From Pseudolysinimonas yzui (lineage in GTDB: Bacteria; Actinomycetota; Actinomycetes; Actinomycetales; Microbacteriaceae): 64,000 nucleotides of DNA. The stretch covers positions 62,001 to 126,000 of the forward strand of contig NZ_BNAI01000001.1 in NCBI RefSeq assembly GCF_014653215.1. The letters are read 5' to 3'. The notes below the pieces were generated by a model. That model did not search any database and had not been told where the DNA came from. It saw nothing but the letters and a program-made list of their open reading frames with translations. How positions within the stretch are numbered: position 1 is the stretch's first letter; each line of letters starts with the position of its first letter. This document shows, piece by piece, positions 25,436-34,086 of this stretch. The translations under genes and the position numbers were made by a program.

Positions 25436-26619
25436 GTACCGAACCGGTGGCAACCGCCGTGCTCGCGGCATCCCCGGCCGCCGCGGACGGACCCGAACAC
25501 GTCACCGAGCCGGTCGCCTACGACGCGATCCTGCTCGCCGGCTTCGGCGGGCCCGAGGGGCAGGATGACGTCATCCCGTTCCTGCGCAACGTCACCCGTG
25601 GCCGCGGCATCCCCGACGAACGCCTCGAAGAGGTCGCCCACCACTACCGCCACTTCGGCGGGGTGAGCCCCATCAACGACCAGAGCCGCGAGCTCAAGGC
25701 GGCACTCGAAGCCGAGCTGGAGCGCCGCGGCATCGACCTGCCGGTGTACTGGGGCAACCGCAACTGGGACCCGTATCTGGCGGATGCCGTGCGCGCCGCC
25801 TACGCGGATGGTCACCGCACGCTGCTCGCGATCGCGACGAGCGCCTACTCGTCGTTCTCCAGCTGCCGGCAGTACCGCGAAGACATCGCGATCGCTCTCG
25901 ACGCCACGGGACTCGGCGGCGAGCTCACGATCGACAAGGTGCGCCAGTACTTCGACCACCCCGGATTCGTCGAGCCGTTCGTCGAGGGCGTCGTCGCCGG
26001 AGTGCGCGAGTTGCTGCCCCAGGTCGACGGCGACGCGAGCAGGATCCGACTGCTGTTCGCGACGCACTCGATCCCGACGGCGGATGCCGAGCGCTCCGGC
26101 CCGCGGGACCGCGCCTTCGGTGAAGGCGGCGCCTACGCCGCGCAGCACCTCGCGGTGAGCGAGATCGTGGCGACGGAGGCCGCCCGAATTCTCGGTGTCG
26201 ACCGCCTCGGCTGGGATCTCGTGTACCAGTCGCGCTCGGGCCCGCCGACGCAACCCTGGCTCGAGCCCGACATCAACGACCGGATCGCCGAGCTGCCCGG
26301 CGAGGGCGTGCGGGCCGTCGCGATCGTGCCCGTCGGGTTCCTCTCCGATCACATGGAGGTGCTCTGGGATCTCGACACCGAGGCGCTGGAGTCGGCCCGC
26401 GAGGCCGGTCTCGCCGCCGTGCGCACGCCGACGCCCGGTTCGCACCAGCGGTTCGTCGAGGGTCTCGTCGACCTCGTGCTCGAGCGCCGCGACGGCACCC
26501 CGGTCGCCGAGCGGCCCGCCCTCACCGACCTCGGGCCGTGGTTCGACGTCTGCCGCCCGGGCTGCTGCGAGAACATCCGCGCGGGGTTCAAGCCTGCCGC
26601 TGCCGGGGTGGCGCCATGA
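25432..26619 (+). CDS. hemH: Coproporphyrin/protoporphyrin ferrochelatase (HemH/CpfC)
   Basis: This 395-residue enzyme inserts Fe2+ into the porphyrin. The GNRNWDP and FATHSIPT blocks carry the metal-insertion residues. Cysteines C145 and C374, C378, C379 match the four-ligand pattern of the [2Fe-2S] cluster known in actinobacterial ferrochelatases. A 27-residue N-terminal extension precedes the conserved YDAILLAGFGG. GTG start overlaps the hemQ stop. Confidence 0.93.
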   Translation: MSTEPVATAVLAASPAAADGPEHVTEPVAYDAILLAGFGGPEGQDDVIPFLRNVTRGRGIPDERLEEVAHHYRHFGGVSPINDQSRELKAALEAELERRGIDLPVYWGNRNWDPYLADAVRAAYADGHRTLLAIATSAYSSFSSCRQYREDIAIALDATGLGGELTIDKVRQYFDHPGFVEPFVEGVVAGVRELLPQVDGDASRIRLLFATHSIPTADAERSGPRDRAFGEGGAYAAQHLAVSEIVATEAARILGVDRLGWDLVYQSRSGPPTQPWLEPDINDRIAELPGEGVRAVAIVPVGFLSDHMEVLWDLDTEALESAREAGLAAVRTPTPGSHQRFVEGLVDLVLERRDGTPVAERPALTDLGPWFDVCRPGCCENIRAGFKPAAAGVAP

Positions 26620-27536
26620 GCGTCGGCAAGCTCCGGCTGGGAACCCGCGGCAGCGCCCTCGCCCTCGCCCAGTCCCAGGCGATCGCCGAGAAGCTCGGCG
26701 CCGAGGTCGTCGTCATCGAATCGGAGGGCGACCGGTCGACCGAGTCGCTCGCGCTCATGGGCGGCACGGGCGTGTTCGTCACGGCCCTGCGGCACGCGCT
26801 GCTCGCCAACGAAGTGGATGTCGTCATCCACTCGTTCAAAGACCTGCCGACCGCCCCGGCCGACGGCCTCGCGATCGCCGCCGTTCCGCCGCGCGCGGAC
26901 GCGCGTGACGCGCTCTGCGCCCGCGACGGCTTCACCCTCGACACCCTGCCCGAGGGTGCGAAGGTCGGCACCGGGTCACCGCGCCGCCGGGCTCAGCTCG
27001 CCGCGCGTCGGCCCGACCTCGAGATCGTCGACATCCGCGGCAACGTCGACACCCGGCTGGCCCGCGTCGGCTCCGACGATCCCGAGCGCGCGCTCGACGC
27101 CGTCGTGCTCGCCGTCGCGGGGCTCGACCGGCTCGGTCGCGCCGACGCGATCACCCAGCACCTCGAGCTCGCGTGGTGGCCGACCGCCCCCGCGCAAGGT
27201 GCCCTCGCCGTCGAGACCCGCGCCGGCGACACGAACATCGCCGCGAAGCTCGACCACCGGCCCACCCGGCTCGCCGCCGAGGCCGAGCGCGGGGTGCTCG
27301 CCCGCCTCGAGGCCGGGTGCTCGGCGCCGATCGCGGCGACGGCGTTCTCAGAGGACGGGATGATGTTCCTCACCGCGAGCGTCTACGCCCTCGACGGGTC
27401 GGCCAAGCTCACCGCGTCGCACGCCCTGTACGCGGCCGACTCGAAGGATCCGGCGGGCGAGCTGTCGGCGCGCGCCGCCACCGAACTGCTCGATGCCGGT
27501 GCCGCCGACCTCGCGCCGATCAGGGGATCCCGATGA
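26616..27536 (+). CDS. hemC: Hydroxymethylbilane synthase
   Basis: This 306-residue enzyme polymerises four porphobilinogens to hydroxymethylbilane. It opens with [16 protein letters not shown], has HSFKDLPT and a dipyrromethane-cofactor cysteine in [11 protein letters not shown] inside the hemH stop (ATGA). The next enzyme, uroporphyrinogen III synthase (hemD), would be expected just after it but is absent. Confidence 0.95.
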   Translation: MSVGKLRLGTRGSALALAQSQAIAEKLGAEVVVIESEGDRSTESLALMGGTGVFVTALRHALLANEVDVVIHSFKDLPTAPADGLAIAAVPPRADARDALCARDGFTLDTLPEGAKVGTGSPRRRAQLAARRPDLEIVDIRGNVDTRLARVGSDDPERALDAVVLAVAGLDRLGRADAITQHLELAWWPTAPAQGALAVETRAGDTNIAAKLDHRPTRLAAEAERGVLARLEAGCSAPIAATAFSEDGMMFLTASVYALDGSAKLTASHALYAADSKDPAGELSARAATELLDAGAADLAPIRGSR

Positions 27537-28516
27537 ACGACGTGCCGAGCATCCGCCCCCGCCGCCTGCGCGCGACGCCCGCCTGGCGCCGCCTCAACCG
27601 CGAGACCCGGGTCGACGCGACCCAGCTCGTGTTGCCGCTCTTCGTGCGCGAAGGTGCGAGCGAACCGCGACCCATCGCATCCATGCCCGGGGTCGTGCAG
27701 CACAGCCTCGACTCGCTCAAGGCCGAAATCGCGCGGGCCGCCGCCGCGGGCATCGGCGGCATCATGCTGTTCGGGGTGCCCGAGCACAAGGACGCGATCG
27801 GGTCGGGGGCGACCGACGACGACGGCATCCTCAACGTCGCCACCCGCGTCGCCGTCGCCGAGGCGGGGGACGCGCTCGTCGTGCAGACCGACCTGTGCCT
27901 CGACGAGTTCACCGACCACGGGCACTGCGGAGTGCTCGACGCGCAGGGTCGGGTAGACAACGACGCGAGCCTCGAGCGCTACCGCGCGATGGCGCTCGCT
28001 CAGGCCGCGGCCGGCTCCCAGCTGCTCGGCCTCTCGGGAATGATGGACGGCCAGGTCGCCGCCGTTCGTGCCGCGCTCGACGCGGCGGGCCGCAGCGACG
28101 TGCCCCTGCTCGGCTACTCCGCGAAGTACGCCTCCGCGTTCTACGGCCCGTTCCGCGAAGCCGTCGCCTCATCGCTCGTCGGCGACCGCCGCAGCTACCA
28201 GCTCGAGCCCGGCAACGCGCGCGAAGGGTTGCTCGAGACCTCCCTCGACCTCGCGGAAGGCGCCGACATCGTCATGGTGAAGCCGGCATCCGGCTACCTC
28301 GACGTGCTCGCCGCGACCGCGCACCGCTCTCCGGTGCCGGTCTGGGCGTATCAGGTGAGCGGCGAGTACTCGATGATCGAGGCCGCCGGTGCCGCCGGCT
28401 ACCTCGACCGCGACCGCGCCGCCGCCGAGGCACTCGTCTCGATCCTGCGGGCCGGGGCGGATGCCGTGCTCACCTACTACGCGATCGAAGCGGCCGAGAA
28501 GGACTGGGGCGCGTGA
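27533..28516 (+). CDS. hemB: Delta-aminolevulinic acid dehydratase (porphobilinogen synthase)
   Basis: This 327-residue enzyme condenses two ALA molecules to porphobilinogen. The metal region reads [14 protein letters not shown]: two of the three zinc cysteines are present and the middle one is Asp. Schiff-base lysines lie in GYSAKYAS and MVKPASGY. It overlaps hemC and hemL by 4 bases each. Confidence 0.95.
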   Translation: MNDVPSIRPRRLRATPAWRRLNRETRVDATQLVLPLFVREGASEPRPIASMPGVVQHSLDSLKAEIARAAAAGIGGIMLFGVPEHKDAIGSGATDDDGILNVATRVAVAEAGDALVVQTDLCLDEFTDHGHCGVLDAQGRVDNDASLERYRAMALAQAAAGSQLLGLSGMMDGQVAAVRAALDAAGRSDVPLLGYSAKYASAFYGPFREAVASSLVGDRRSYQLEPGNAREGLLETSLDLAEGADIVMVKPASGYLDVLAATAHRSPVPVWAYQVSGEYSMIEAAGAAGYLDRDRAAAEALVSILRAGADAVLTYYAIEAAEKDWGA

Positions 28517-29847
28517 CCACCAACGCCGACGCCGCGGCCCGGGCCCGGGCCGTCATCCCCGGCGGGGTCAACTCGCCGGTGCGTGCGTTCGGTTCGGTCG
28601 GCGGCACGCCGCTGTCGATCGTGGCGGCCCGGGGCGCGACCGTGACCGATGTCGAAGGCACCGAGTACGTCGACCTCGTCGGGTCGTGGGGGCCGGCGCT
28701 GCTCGGGCACGCGCATCCCGACGTCGTCGCCGCCGTGCAGGAGGCCGCGGCGCGCGGGCTGTCGTTCGGCGCCTCGACGCCCGCCGAAGCCGAACTCGCC
28801 GAAGTCGTCATCGACCGGCTCACCGTCGCCGGCACTCGCGGCATCGAGCGCCTGCGGTTGGTGTCGACCGGCACCGAGGCGACGATGACCGCCATCCGCG
28901 TCGCCCGGGCGGCCACCGCTCGCGACCTCGTGGTGAAGTTCGCCGGGCACTATCACGGGCACTCCGACGGGCTGCTCGCCGAGGCGGGCTCGGGCCTCGC
29001 CACCTTCGCGCTTCCGGGGTCGGCGGGGGTGCCGCCCGAGATCGCCGCGCTGACCCTCGTGCTGCCCTACAACGACCTCGACGCGGTGCGCGCGGCGTTC
29101 GCGCAGCATCCCGGGCGCATCGCCGCCGTCATCGTCGAAGCCGTCGGAGCCAACGCGGGGGTGCTCGCCCCCGACCCGTCGTTCAACCGCGATCTGGCGG
29201 GTCTCGTGCACGAGCACGGGGCGCTGCTCATCCTCGACGAGGTGCTCACCGGCTTCCGCGTCGGGCCCGCGGGTCGCTGGGGCCTCGAAGCGGCGGGTCT
29301 CGTCGGCGAAACCGGCTGGACCCCCGACATCGTCACGTTCGGAAAGGTGATCGGCGGCGGGATGCCGCTCGCCGCGCTGGGCGGCCGCGCCGGCATCCTC
29401 GACCTGCTCGCCCCCGCCGGGCCGGTGTACCAGGCGGGCACGCTCAGCGGCAATCCGCTCGCCGTCGCCGCCGGGCTCGCGACCCTGCGGAACGCGACCC
29501 CCGACGTGTACGCCCGCGTCGACGCCGCGGCGGAGGTCGTCGCGACGGCCCTGCACGAGGCGCTAGCTGCCGCGGGAGTCACCCACGTCATCCCGCGCGC
29601 CGGCTCACTCTTCTCGGTCGCGTTCCGATCGGATGCCGTGCGCGACTACGCCGACGCGCGCGACCAGGAGGCGTGGCGCTACCCGCCGTTCTTCCACGCG
29701 ATGCGCGAGGCGGGGGTGTCGCTGCCGCCGAGCGTGTTCGAGGCGTGGTTCCTCAGCGCCGCCCACGATGAACCCGCGCTCGACCGCATCCTCGCCGCCC
29801 TCCCGGCCGCCGCATCCGCCGCCGCGAGCGCCGAACCGCCTGCCTGA
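28513..29847 (+). CDS. hemL: Glutamate-1-semialdehyde 2,1-aminomutase
   Basis: This 444-residue PLP enzyme turns glutamate-1-semialdehyde (made by HemA) into ALA. The PLP lysine is K278 in [11 protein letters not shown]; the N-terminal [11 protein letters not shown] is diagnostic. GTG start inside the hemB stop (GTGA). It is the last gene of the heme run and ends 2 bases before the convergent CGNR gene. Confidence 0.95.
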   Translation: MTTNADAAARARAVIPGGVNSPVRAFGSVGGTPLSIVAARGATVTDVEGTEYVDLVGSWGPALLGHAHPDVVAAVQEAAARGLSFGASTPAEAELAEVVIDRLTVAGTRGIERLRLVSTGTEATMTAIRVARAATARDLVVKFAGHYHGHSDGLLAEAGSGLATFALPGSAGVPPEIAALTLVLPYNDLDAVRAAFAQHPGRIAAVIVEAVGANAGVLAPDPSFNRDLAGLVHEHGALLILDEVLTGFRVGPAGRWGLEAAGLVGETGWTPDIVTFGKVIGGGMPLAALGGRAGILDLLAPAGPVYQAGTLSGNPLAVAAGLATLRNATPDVYARVDAAAEVVATALHEALAAAGVTHVIPRAGSLFSVAFRSDAVRDYADARDQEAWRYPPFFHAMREAGVSLPPSVFEAWFLSAAHDEPALDRILAALPAAASAAASAEPPA

Positions 29848-29849
29848 GG

Positions 29850-30401
29850 TCAGCTCTCCGACATCCGCTCGCGGAAGCCTTGCTGGTTGACCCGGTTGCC
29901 GCAGCGCACCGAGCAGAAGCGCTTCGAGCCGTTGCGCGACTGGTCGAGCAGCAGACCGGTGCAGTCGGCGGCGGCGCACACCCGCATGCGGTCGTTGGCG
30001 TTGGCGCGGGTGACTTCGGCGAGTGCGAGTGCCCCCTCGGCGCGCATCCGGTCGGCGAGCGGGGCGTCGGGGCCGGTGGCGTGCAGGTGCCAGTCGAAGC
30101 GGTCGTGCCGCACGAGGAACGGCAGCGCGTTCACCTCGCGTAGCCAGCGGTTGATCTCGCCGACCTGCTCGTCGCGCGGCAGTGACCAGAGCGCGCGCAG
30201 ATCCTCACGCACATGCACGACGGATGCCAGCTCGGGTTGGTCGTGGTCGAAGCGTCCGGTGTAGCCGTGGTGGTCGAGCAGCGCGGTGAGTTCGGCGGGG
30301 GTGGCGAGTTCGTCGGCGCCGCTGCGGGATGCCGAGGGGTGGGTGTTCGCGAGGTCGATCAGGAACGCGAGGGTGTCCTCGGTGTCAGGGGTGAAATGCA
30401 A
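29850..30401 (-). CDS. CGNR zinc-finger transcriptional regulator
   Basis: This 183-residue protein has an N-terminal ABATE-type helical domain and a C-terminal CGNR zinc finger: C...C in the RVCAAADCTGLLLD segment and C-S-V-R-C-G-N-R near residue 168. The CGNR domain binds DNA. It diverges from an EamA transporter 85 bases away, a usual arrangement for a repressor and its transporter. TTG start. The ligand is unknown. Confidence 0.85.
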   Translation of the reverse strand: MHFTPDTEDTLAFLIDLANTHPSASRSGADELATPAELTALLDHHGYTGRFDHDQPELASVVHVREDLRALWSLPRDEQVGEINRWLREVNALPFLVRHDRFDWHLHATGPDAPLADRMRAEGALALAEVTRANANDRMRVCAAADCTGLLLDQSRNGSKRFCSVRCGNRVNQQGFRERMSES

Positions 30402-30402
30402 G

Positions 30403-30432
30403 TTGAACCCTTACCGTTGCGGAGAGTACCGT
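30403..30432 (+). promoter_or_regulatory. Candidate promoter of the EamA gene at 30487
   Basis: TTGAAC (30403-30408) and TACCGT (30427-30432) are spaced 18 bases, a fair match to -35/-10 elements. They overlap the region just upstream of the CGNR gene. Confidence 0.4.
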
Positions 30433-30486
30433 CACGAGCGTAACCACTCTTGCTCCTGACAGCCTGCATGTGAGAAAGCCAGCCTG

Positions 30487-31485
30487 ATGACCTCCACCCG
30501 CGTGTCCACCGGACTCGTGATCGGCGTGCTCGCCTCCGTCGCCTTCGGCACCTCCGGCGCGCTCGCGAAGCCGCTCATGGAGGCGGGCTGGAGCCCGGCC
30601 GCCGCGGTCACCGTACGGGCCGGGCTCGCCGGCATCCTGCTCGTGCCGTTCGCGCTGGCTGCGCTGCGCGGAAAGTGGGATGCCGTGTGGCGTGCGCGGT
30701 GGCGCATCCTCGGCATGGCGCTCATCGGCGTCGCCGGCACGCAACTCGTCTACTTCGCCGCCATTCAGCGCATCCCAGTGTCGTCGGGCCTCCTCATCGA
30801 GTACCTCGCGCCCCTGCTGCTCGTCGCCGGGGTCGCCGTCGCGACGAGGCGGATGCCGCGGCCGATCGTGCTCATCGGCTCGGTCGTCGCGATCGCCGGG
30901 CTCGTGCTCATCATCGGCCCGGTCGGCGGGGGAGACGCCCTCGGCTACCTCCTCGCCGGTGTCGCCGCGGTCGGCTGCGCCCTCTACTACGTGATCGCCG
31001 CGCGCCCGGCCCACGGGTTGCCGCCGGTCGCCTTCGCCGCGTTCGGCCTCCTGCTCGGGTCACTGTCGCTCGGCATCGTCGGGCTCGCCGGCCTCGTGCC
31101 GTTCGAGATCGTGCTCACCGAGGTGAGCGCCCTCGGCGGCGTCGTGCCCTGGTGGATGCCGCTGTCGATCCTCGCCGCCACCACCGCGATCGGCTACGCG
31201 TTCAGCATCACCGCGTCGCAGCGGCTCGGCTCGCGCCTGATGTCGTTCGTCGGAATGCTCGAGGTCGTGTTCGCGTCGCTGTTCGCCTGGCTGCTGCTGG
31301 GCGAAGGCCTCGGGGTGTTCCAGCTGCTCGGGGGAGTGCTCATCCTCGCGGGCATCGCGTGCGTGCGCTCCGAGAAGCAGCCCGACCCAACTCTCGGAAA
31401 CGAGAGGCTTCATCCACGAGACGTCGACGAACCTCCGTCAGACCGAGAGTTGGGTACGGCGACTGAGCCGGTCGCAACACGCTGA
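30487..31485 (+). CDS. EamA/DMT-superfamily transporter with repeat-derived tail
   Basis: This 332-residue permease has ten hydrophobic helices in two EamA repeats. The family fold ends at about residue 298 (GGVLILAGIACVRSEKQ). The last 35 or so residues are hydrophilic and are encoded by a 71-base palindromic element (31385-31455) and its flank, so the tail looks like an insertion product. It diverges from a CGNR regulator that probably controls it. The substrate is unknown. Confidence 0.86.
   Translation: MTSTRVSTGLVIGVLASVAFGTSGALAKPLMEAGWSPAAAVTVRAGLAGILLVPFALAALRGKWDAVWRARWRILGMALIGVAGTQLVYFAAIQRIPVSSGLLIEYLAPLLLVAGVAVATRRMPRPIVLIGSVVAIAGLVLIIGPVGGGDALGYLLAGVAAVGCALYYVIAARPAHGLPPVAFAAFGLLLGSLSLGIVGLAGLVPFEIVLTEVSALGGVVPWWMPLSILAATTAIGYAFSITASQRLGSRLMSFVGMLEVVFASLFAWLLLGEGLGVFQLLGGVLILAGIACVRSEKQPDPTLGNERLHPRDVDEPPSDRELGTATEPVATR
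31385..31455. repeat. 71-base imperfect palindrome inside the EamA 3' end
   Basis: Perfect 13-base outer arms ACCCAACTCTCGG (31385-31397) and CCGAGAGTTGGGT (31443-31455) enclose weaker inner arms beginning GAGGCTTC and ending GACGAACCTC. The shape is that of a dispersed palindromic element rather than a terminator, since no T-run follows. Confidence 0.6.
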
Positions 31486-31493
31486 CCCTGCGA

Positions 31494-31694
31494 TCAGAAC
31501 TGTGAGCGCGGCGGCTTCTGCATGCCGTGCACCCGGGGTTCGTCGGGCTCGGCCGCGGTTTCTTCGCTGACGCCGCCCGCATCGTCGGGGGCCCCGCCGC
31601 CCGGGTACGGGGTTCCCGCGGTCGTGCGCTCGTCGTCGGGCTCGCGCTCGTCGGCAGGGGGCAGGTGGTCGGTCGGTTCCTTGTGATCAGCCAT
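31494..31694 (-). CDS. Small hydrophilic hypothetical protein
   Basis: This 66-residue protein is very acidic and rich in Pro, Glu, Asp and Gly, and is probably disordered. The frame is open further upstream, but the ATG at 31694 has GAGGG 4-8 bases before it. The ending PRVHGMQKPPRSQF is distinct. It is convergent with the EamA gene and diverges from RidA. No function can be assigned. Confidence 0.5.
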   Translation of the reverse strand: MADHKEPTDHLPPADEREPDDERTTAGTPYPGGGAPDDAGGVSEETAAEPDEPRVHGMQKPPRSQF

Positions 31695-31743
31695 GCCCTC
31701 AGCCTGCGCGCCGCAGTTCGACTCGGGAAGGGGGTTGCGCCGG

Positions 31744-31749
31744 TAGCCT
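31744..31749 (+). promoter_or_regulatory. Candidate -10 box of the RidA operon
   Basis: TAGCCT lies exactly 6 bases before the ATG at 31756; leaderless transcription is likely. Confidence 0.5.
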
Positions 31750-31755
31750 GACGGG

Positions 31756-32139
31756 ATGCGCAGGCTCATCTCGTCCGGGTCCACTTTCGAGTCGCAGATC
31801 GGGTACTCGCGTGCCGTGGTCTCCGGCGACTGGGTGTTCGTCTCGGGAACCACCGGATACGACTACTCCACGATGACGATCTCCGACGATGTCGAAGAGC
31901 AGACCCGGCAGACGTTGCGCAACATCGGCGCCGCCCTCGCCGAGGCGGGGGCATCCTTCGCGGATGTCGTGCGGGTGCACTACCTGATGCCCGACCTCGG
32001 CGACTTCGAGAAGACCTGGCCGGCTCTGCAGGAGGTGTTCGGCGAGGTGCGCCCCGCCGCGACGGCCTTCCAGGCCGGCCTGTCGAGCGCGGAGATGAAG
32101 ATCGAGATCGAGGTCACGGCGCACCTCGGCCAGCGATGA
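31756..32139 (+). CDS. RidA/YjgF-family protein
   Basis: This 127-residue cytoplasmic protein is of the Rid superfamily, whose trimers hydrolyse reactive enamine/imine intermediates from PLP enzymes. The block DWVFVSGTTGYD and the C-terminal R-P-A-A-T-A-F-Q-A match the fold; the latter carries the conserved Arg of the active site. It overlaps the exonuclease gene by 4 bases (ATGA). Confidence 0.85.
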   Translation: MRRLISSGSTFESQIGYSRAVVSGDWVFVSGTTGYDYSTMTISDDVEEQTRQTLRNIGAALAEAGASFADVVRVHYLMPDLGDFEKTWPALQEVFGEVRPAATAFQAGLSSAEMKIEIEVTAHLGQR

Positions 32140-32744
32140 CCCCCGCCGAGCGGGCGCAGCGGGTGCGCCCCGAGCGTCTTGTCAGCGTCGACGTCGAGAC
32201 CGCCGGGCCGACCCCGGGCGACTACGCGATGGTGTCGATCGGCGCCTGCCTCGTCGACGAACCCGAGCGCGGGTTCTATGTCGAGCTCAAGCCGGATCGG
32301 GATGCCGTGGTGGAGTCGGCACTGAAGGTGAGCGGCCTGAAGATGGACGACCTCCGCGCCCACGGCACCGAGCCGAAGCAGGCGATGGAGGAGTTCGCCG
32401 CGTGGATCCGCGACGTCGTCCCACCGCAGACCCACCGCGCGGTGTTCGTCGGATTCAACGCCGTCTTCGACTGGATGTTCGTCAACGAATACTTCGTGCG
32501 GTACGGCATCGAGAACCCGTTCGGGCACGGGGGTCTTGACATCAAGTCCTACTACGTCGGCATGATGGGCTCCACCTGGGAGCAGACCAGCATGAGGCAC
32601 CTGTCACCGAAGTACCTCGCGGGGCGACCGTTGTCGCACAACGCACTCGGTGACGCGCGCGATCAGGCGGAGCTGTTCAGGGCGATCTCAGCGGACGCCG
32701 CAGCCCTGCGCGCCGCCAGCACACAGGCCGAGGAGGCATCGTGA
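32136..32744 (+). CDS. DEDDh-family 3'-5' exonuclease
   Basis: This 202-residue nuclease of the RNase T / DNA polymerase epsilon-subunit fold has ExoI D19-V-E21-T, ExoII F-N-A-V-F-D112 and ExoIII H168-N-A-L-G-D173, a full DEDDh set for two-metal catalysis. It lies between RidA and an uncharacterised protein with 4-base overlaps on both sides. A free-standing exonuclease of this size could process RNA or trim DNA; the substrate is unknown. Confidence 0.85.
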   Translation: MTPAERAQRVRPERLVSVDVETAGPTPGDYAMVSIGACLVDEPERGFYVELKPDRDAVVESALKVSGLKMDDLRAHGTEPKQAMEEFAAWIRDVVPPQTHRAVFVGFNAVFDWMFVNEYFVRYGIENPFGHGGLDIKSYYVGMMGSTWEQTSMRHLSPKYLAGRPLSHNALGDARDQAELFRAISADAAALRAASTQAEEAS

Positions 32745-34027
32745 GCGACAACCCGACCCCGCCCGAAGTGGAAGTCCAGAGCATCATCGAGTCGGCGAGG
32801 CGCCTCGGCGTCGAGCTCGACGAGGCCGAGACGGTGCAGTGGCTCACCGCGATCGCCGCCGAGACCGAGACCGACCTGGAGGTCGACGAAGCCAGCGGCA
32901 CCTTCGGGCACCGGGTCGCGATGCTCGACTTCACGCCGCGCGATCTGGCCCGGTTCCGCGCGATCGGCAAGGTCGTCGAACTCACCGGCGATCCCGACGT
33001 CACCGAGGGGGCGCTCGCGCTCTCGGGTTCGGCGGCGCAGTCGAAGATCCAGAGCTACCCCGGCGACGCCGACTTCTTCCAGCGCTTCAACATCAAGGCA
33101 CCGACGCGCGACGAGGCCTGCGCCATCCTCGCCCGGTCGCTGAAAGAGAAGGTGCTCGCCTTCACCCGCGGCACCACCTACCAGTTCCTCGAAGCGAAGC
33201 TCGGCAGCACGAAGGCGGGCGCCCCGATCTCGTGGACCCTCGCCGACATCGAGGCCGGCGTCATCCAGACCGTCGACGGCGAGGTGCGCTGGGAGGATGC
33301 CGCACGCGACCCGGGCTGGGTGAAGGCCGACTGGGTGGTCACCGATCCGGCGCGCCATCGACTGTCGAACGCGAGCAACGTCATCGACGTCACCTGGGAG
33401 GCCCCGAACGGCGACATCGTGCCGCTCGACGGCTACCTCGACACCTACTTCCAGGAGGTGTACCTCGACGCCGAGTCGGTGCCGACGTTCGCCAAGGTCG
33501 TGCAGCACGTCTCCGACGACGCCCTCGACGAGTACGTCGAGCAGCTCGAGGGGGAGGTGCGCAAGTACCTCACGAAGCACCTCAACTACGGCAAGGCCGC
33601 GAAGCGCATGTACAACGTCTTCCGGCTCTCCGGCCGACACCTGGATGCCGCGTTCGTGCGCGAGCTCTTCGACGAGCCGACGACGATCTTGTACCAGGTC
33701 TGGTCGCTCATCGTGACGCTCGACAACGCCACCCAGCCCGGCTCCGGCATCCCGATCTCCGACGTGCGCGCGCAGGCCGACGCGCTGGTGCTCGAGGTCG
33801 TGCGGGCGCTCGAGGGCGCCGAGGAGACCGAGATCGTCGAGGCGCTGCAGCAGCTGAGCCGCACCCTCGAGTTCCAGCCGCCCGGTGAGGCGCGTTCCGC
33901 CGAGGTCGACGGTGCACAGGCACGGGTCGTGAACCTCGTCAACACGTTCTTCCGCGACAAGCTCACCGCGATGCCGACCATCAGGGAGTACATCGAGGCG
34001 ATGCAGGCGGAGCCCGCCGCGCACTGA
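32741..34027 (+). CDS. Uncharacterised protein with a nucleotidyltransferase-like signature
   Basis: This 428-residue soluble protein is not one I can name. Residues 96-111 read G-S-A-A-Q-S-K-I-Q-S-Y-P-G-D-A-D, matching the nucleotidyltransferase pattern hG[GS]-x(n)-Dh[DE]; a third acid could be in VKADWVV. The C-terminal half (about 240-415) is helical. It is translationally coupled to the DEDDh exonuclease upstream (GTGA), so the two may act together, for example one adding and one removing nucleotides. That is inference. Confidence 0.7.
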   Translation: MSDNPTPPEVEVQSIIESARRLGVELDEAETVQWLTAIAAETETDLEVDEASGTFGHRVAMLDFTPRDLARFRAIGKVVELTGDPDVTEGALALSGSAAQSKIQSYPGDADFFQRFNIKAPTRDEACAILARSLKEKVLAFTRGTTYQFLEAKLGSTKAGAPISWTLADIEAGVIQTVDGEVRWEDAARDPGWVKADWVVTDPARHRLSNASNVIDVTWEAPNGDIVPLDGYLDTYFQEVYLDAESVPTFAKVVQHVSDDALDEYVEQLEGEVRKYLTKHLNYGKAAKRMYNVFRLSGRHLDAAFVRELFDEPTTILYQVWSLIVTLDNATQPGSGIPISDVRAQADALVLEVVRALEGAEETEIVEALQQLSRTLEFQPPGEARSAEVDGAQARVVNLVNTFFRDKLTAMPTIREYIEAMQAEPAAH

Positions 34028-34086
34028 CCCGGCCCGGAGTGGCGTCCGAGTGATCGATTCTCAGGATTCGGCGCGATACTGACCGA

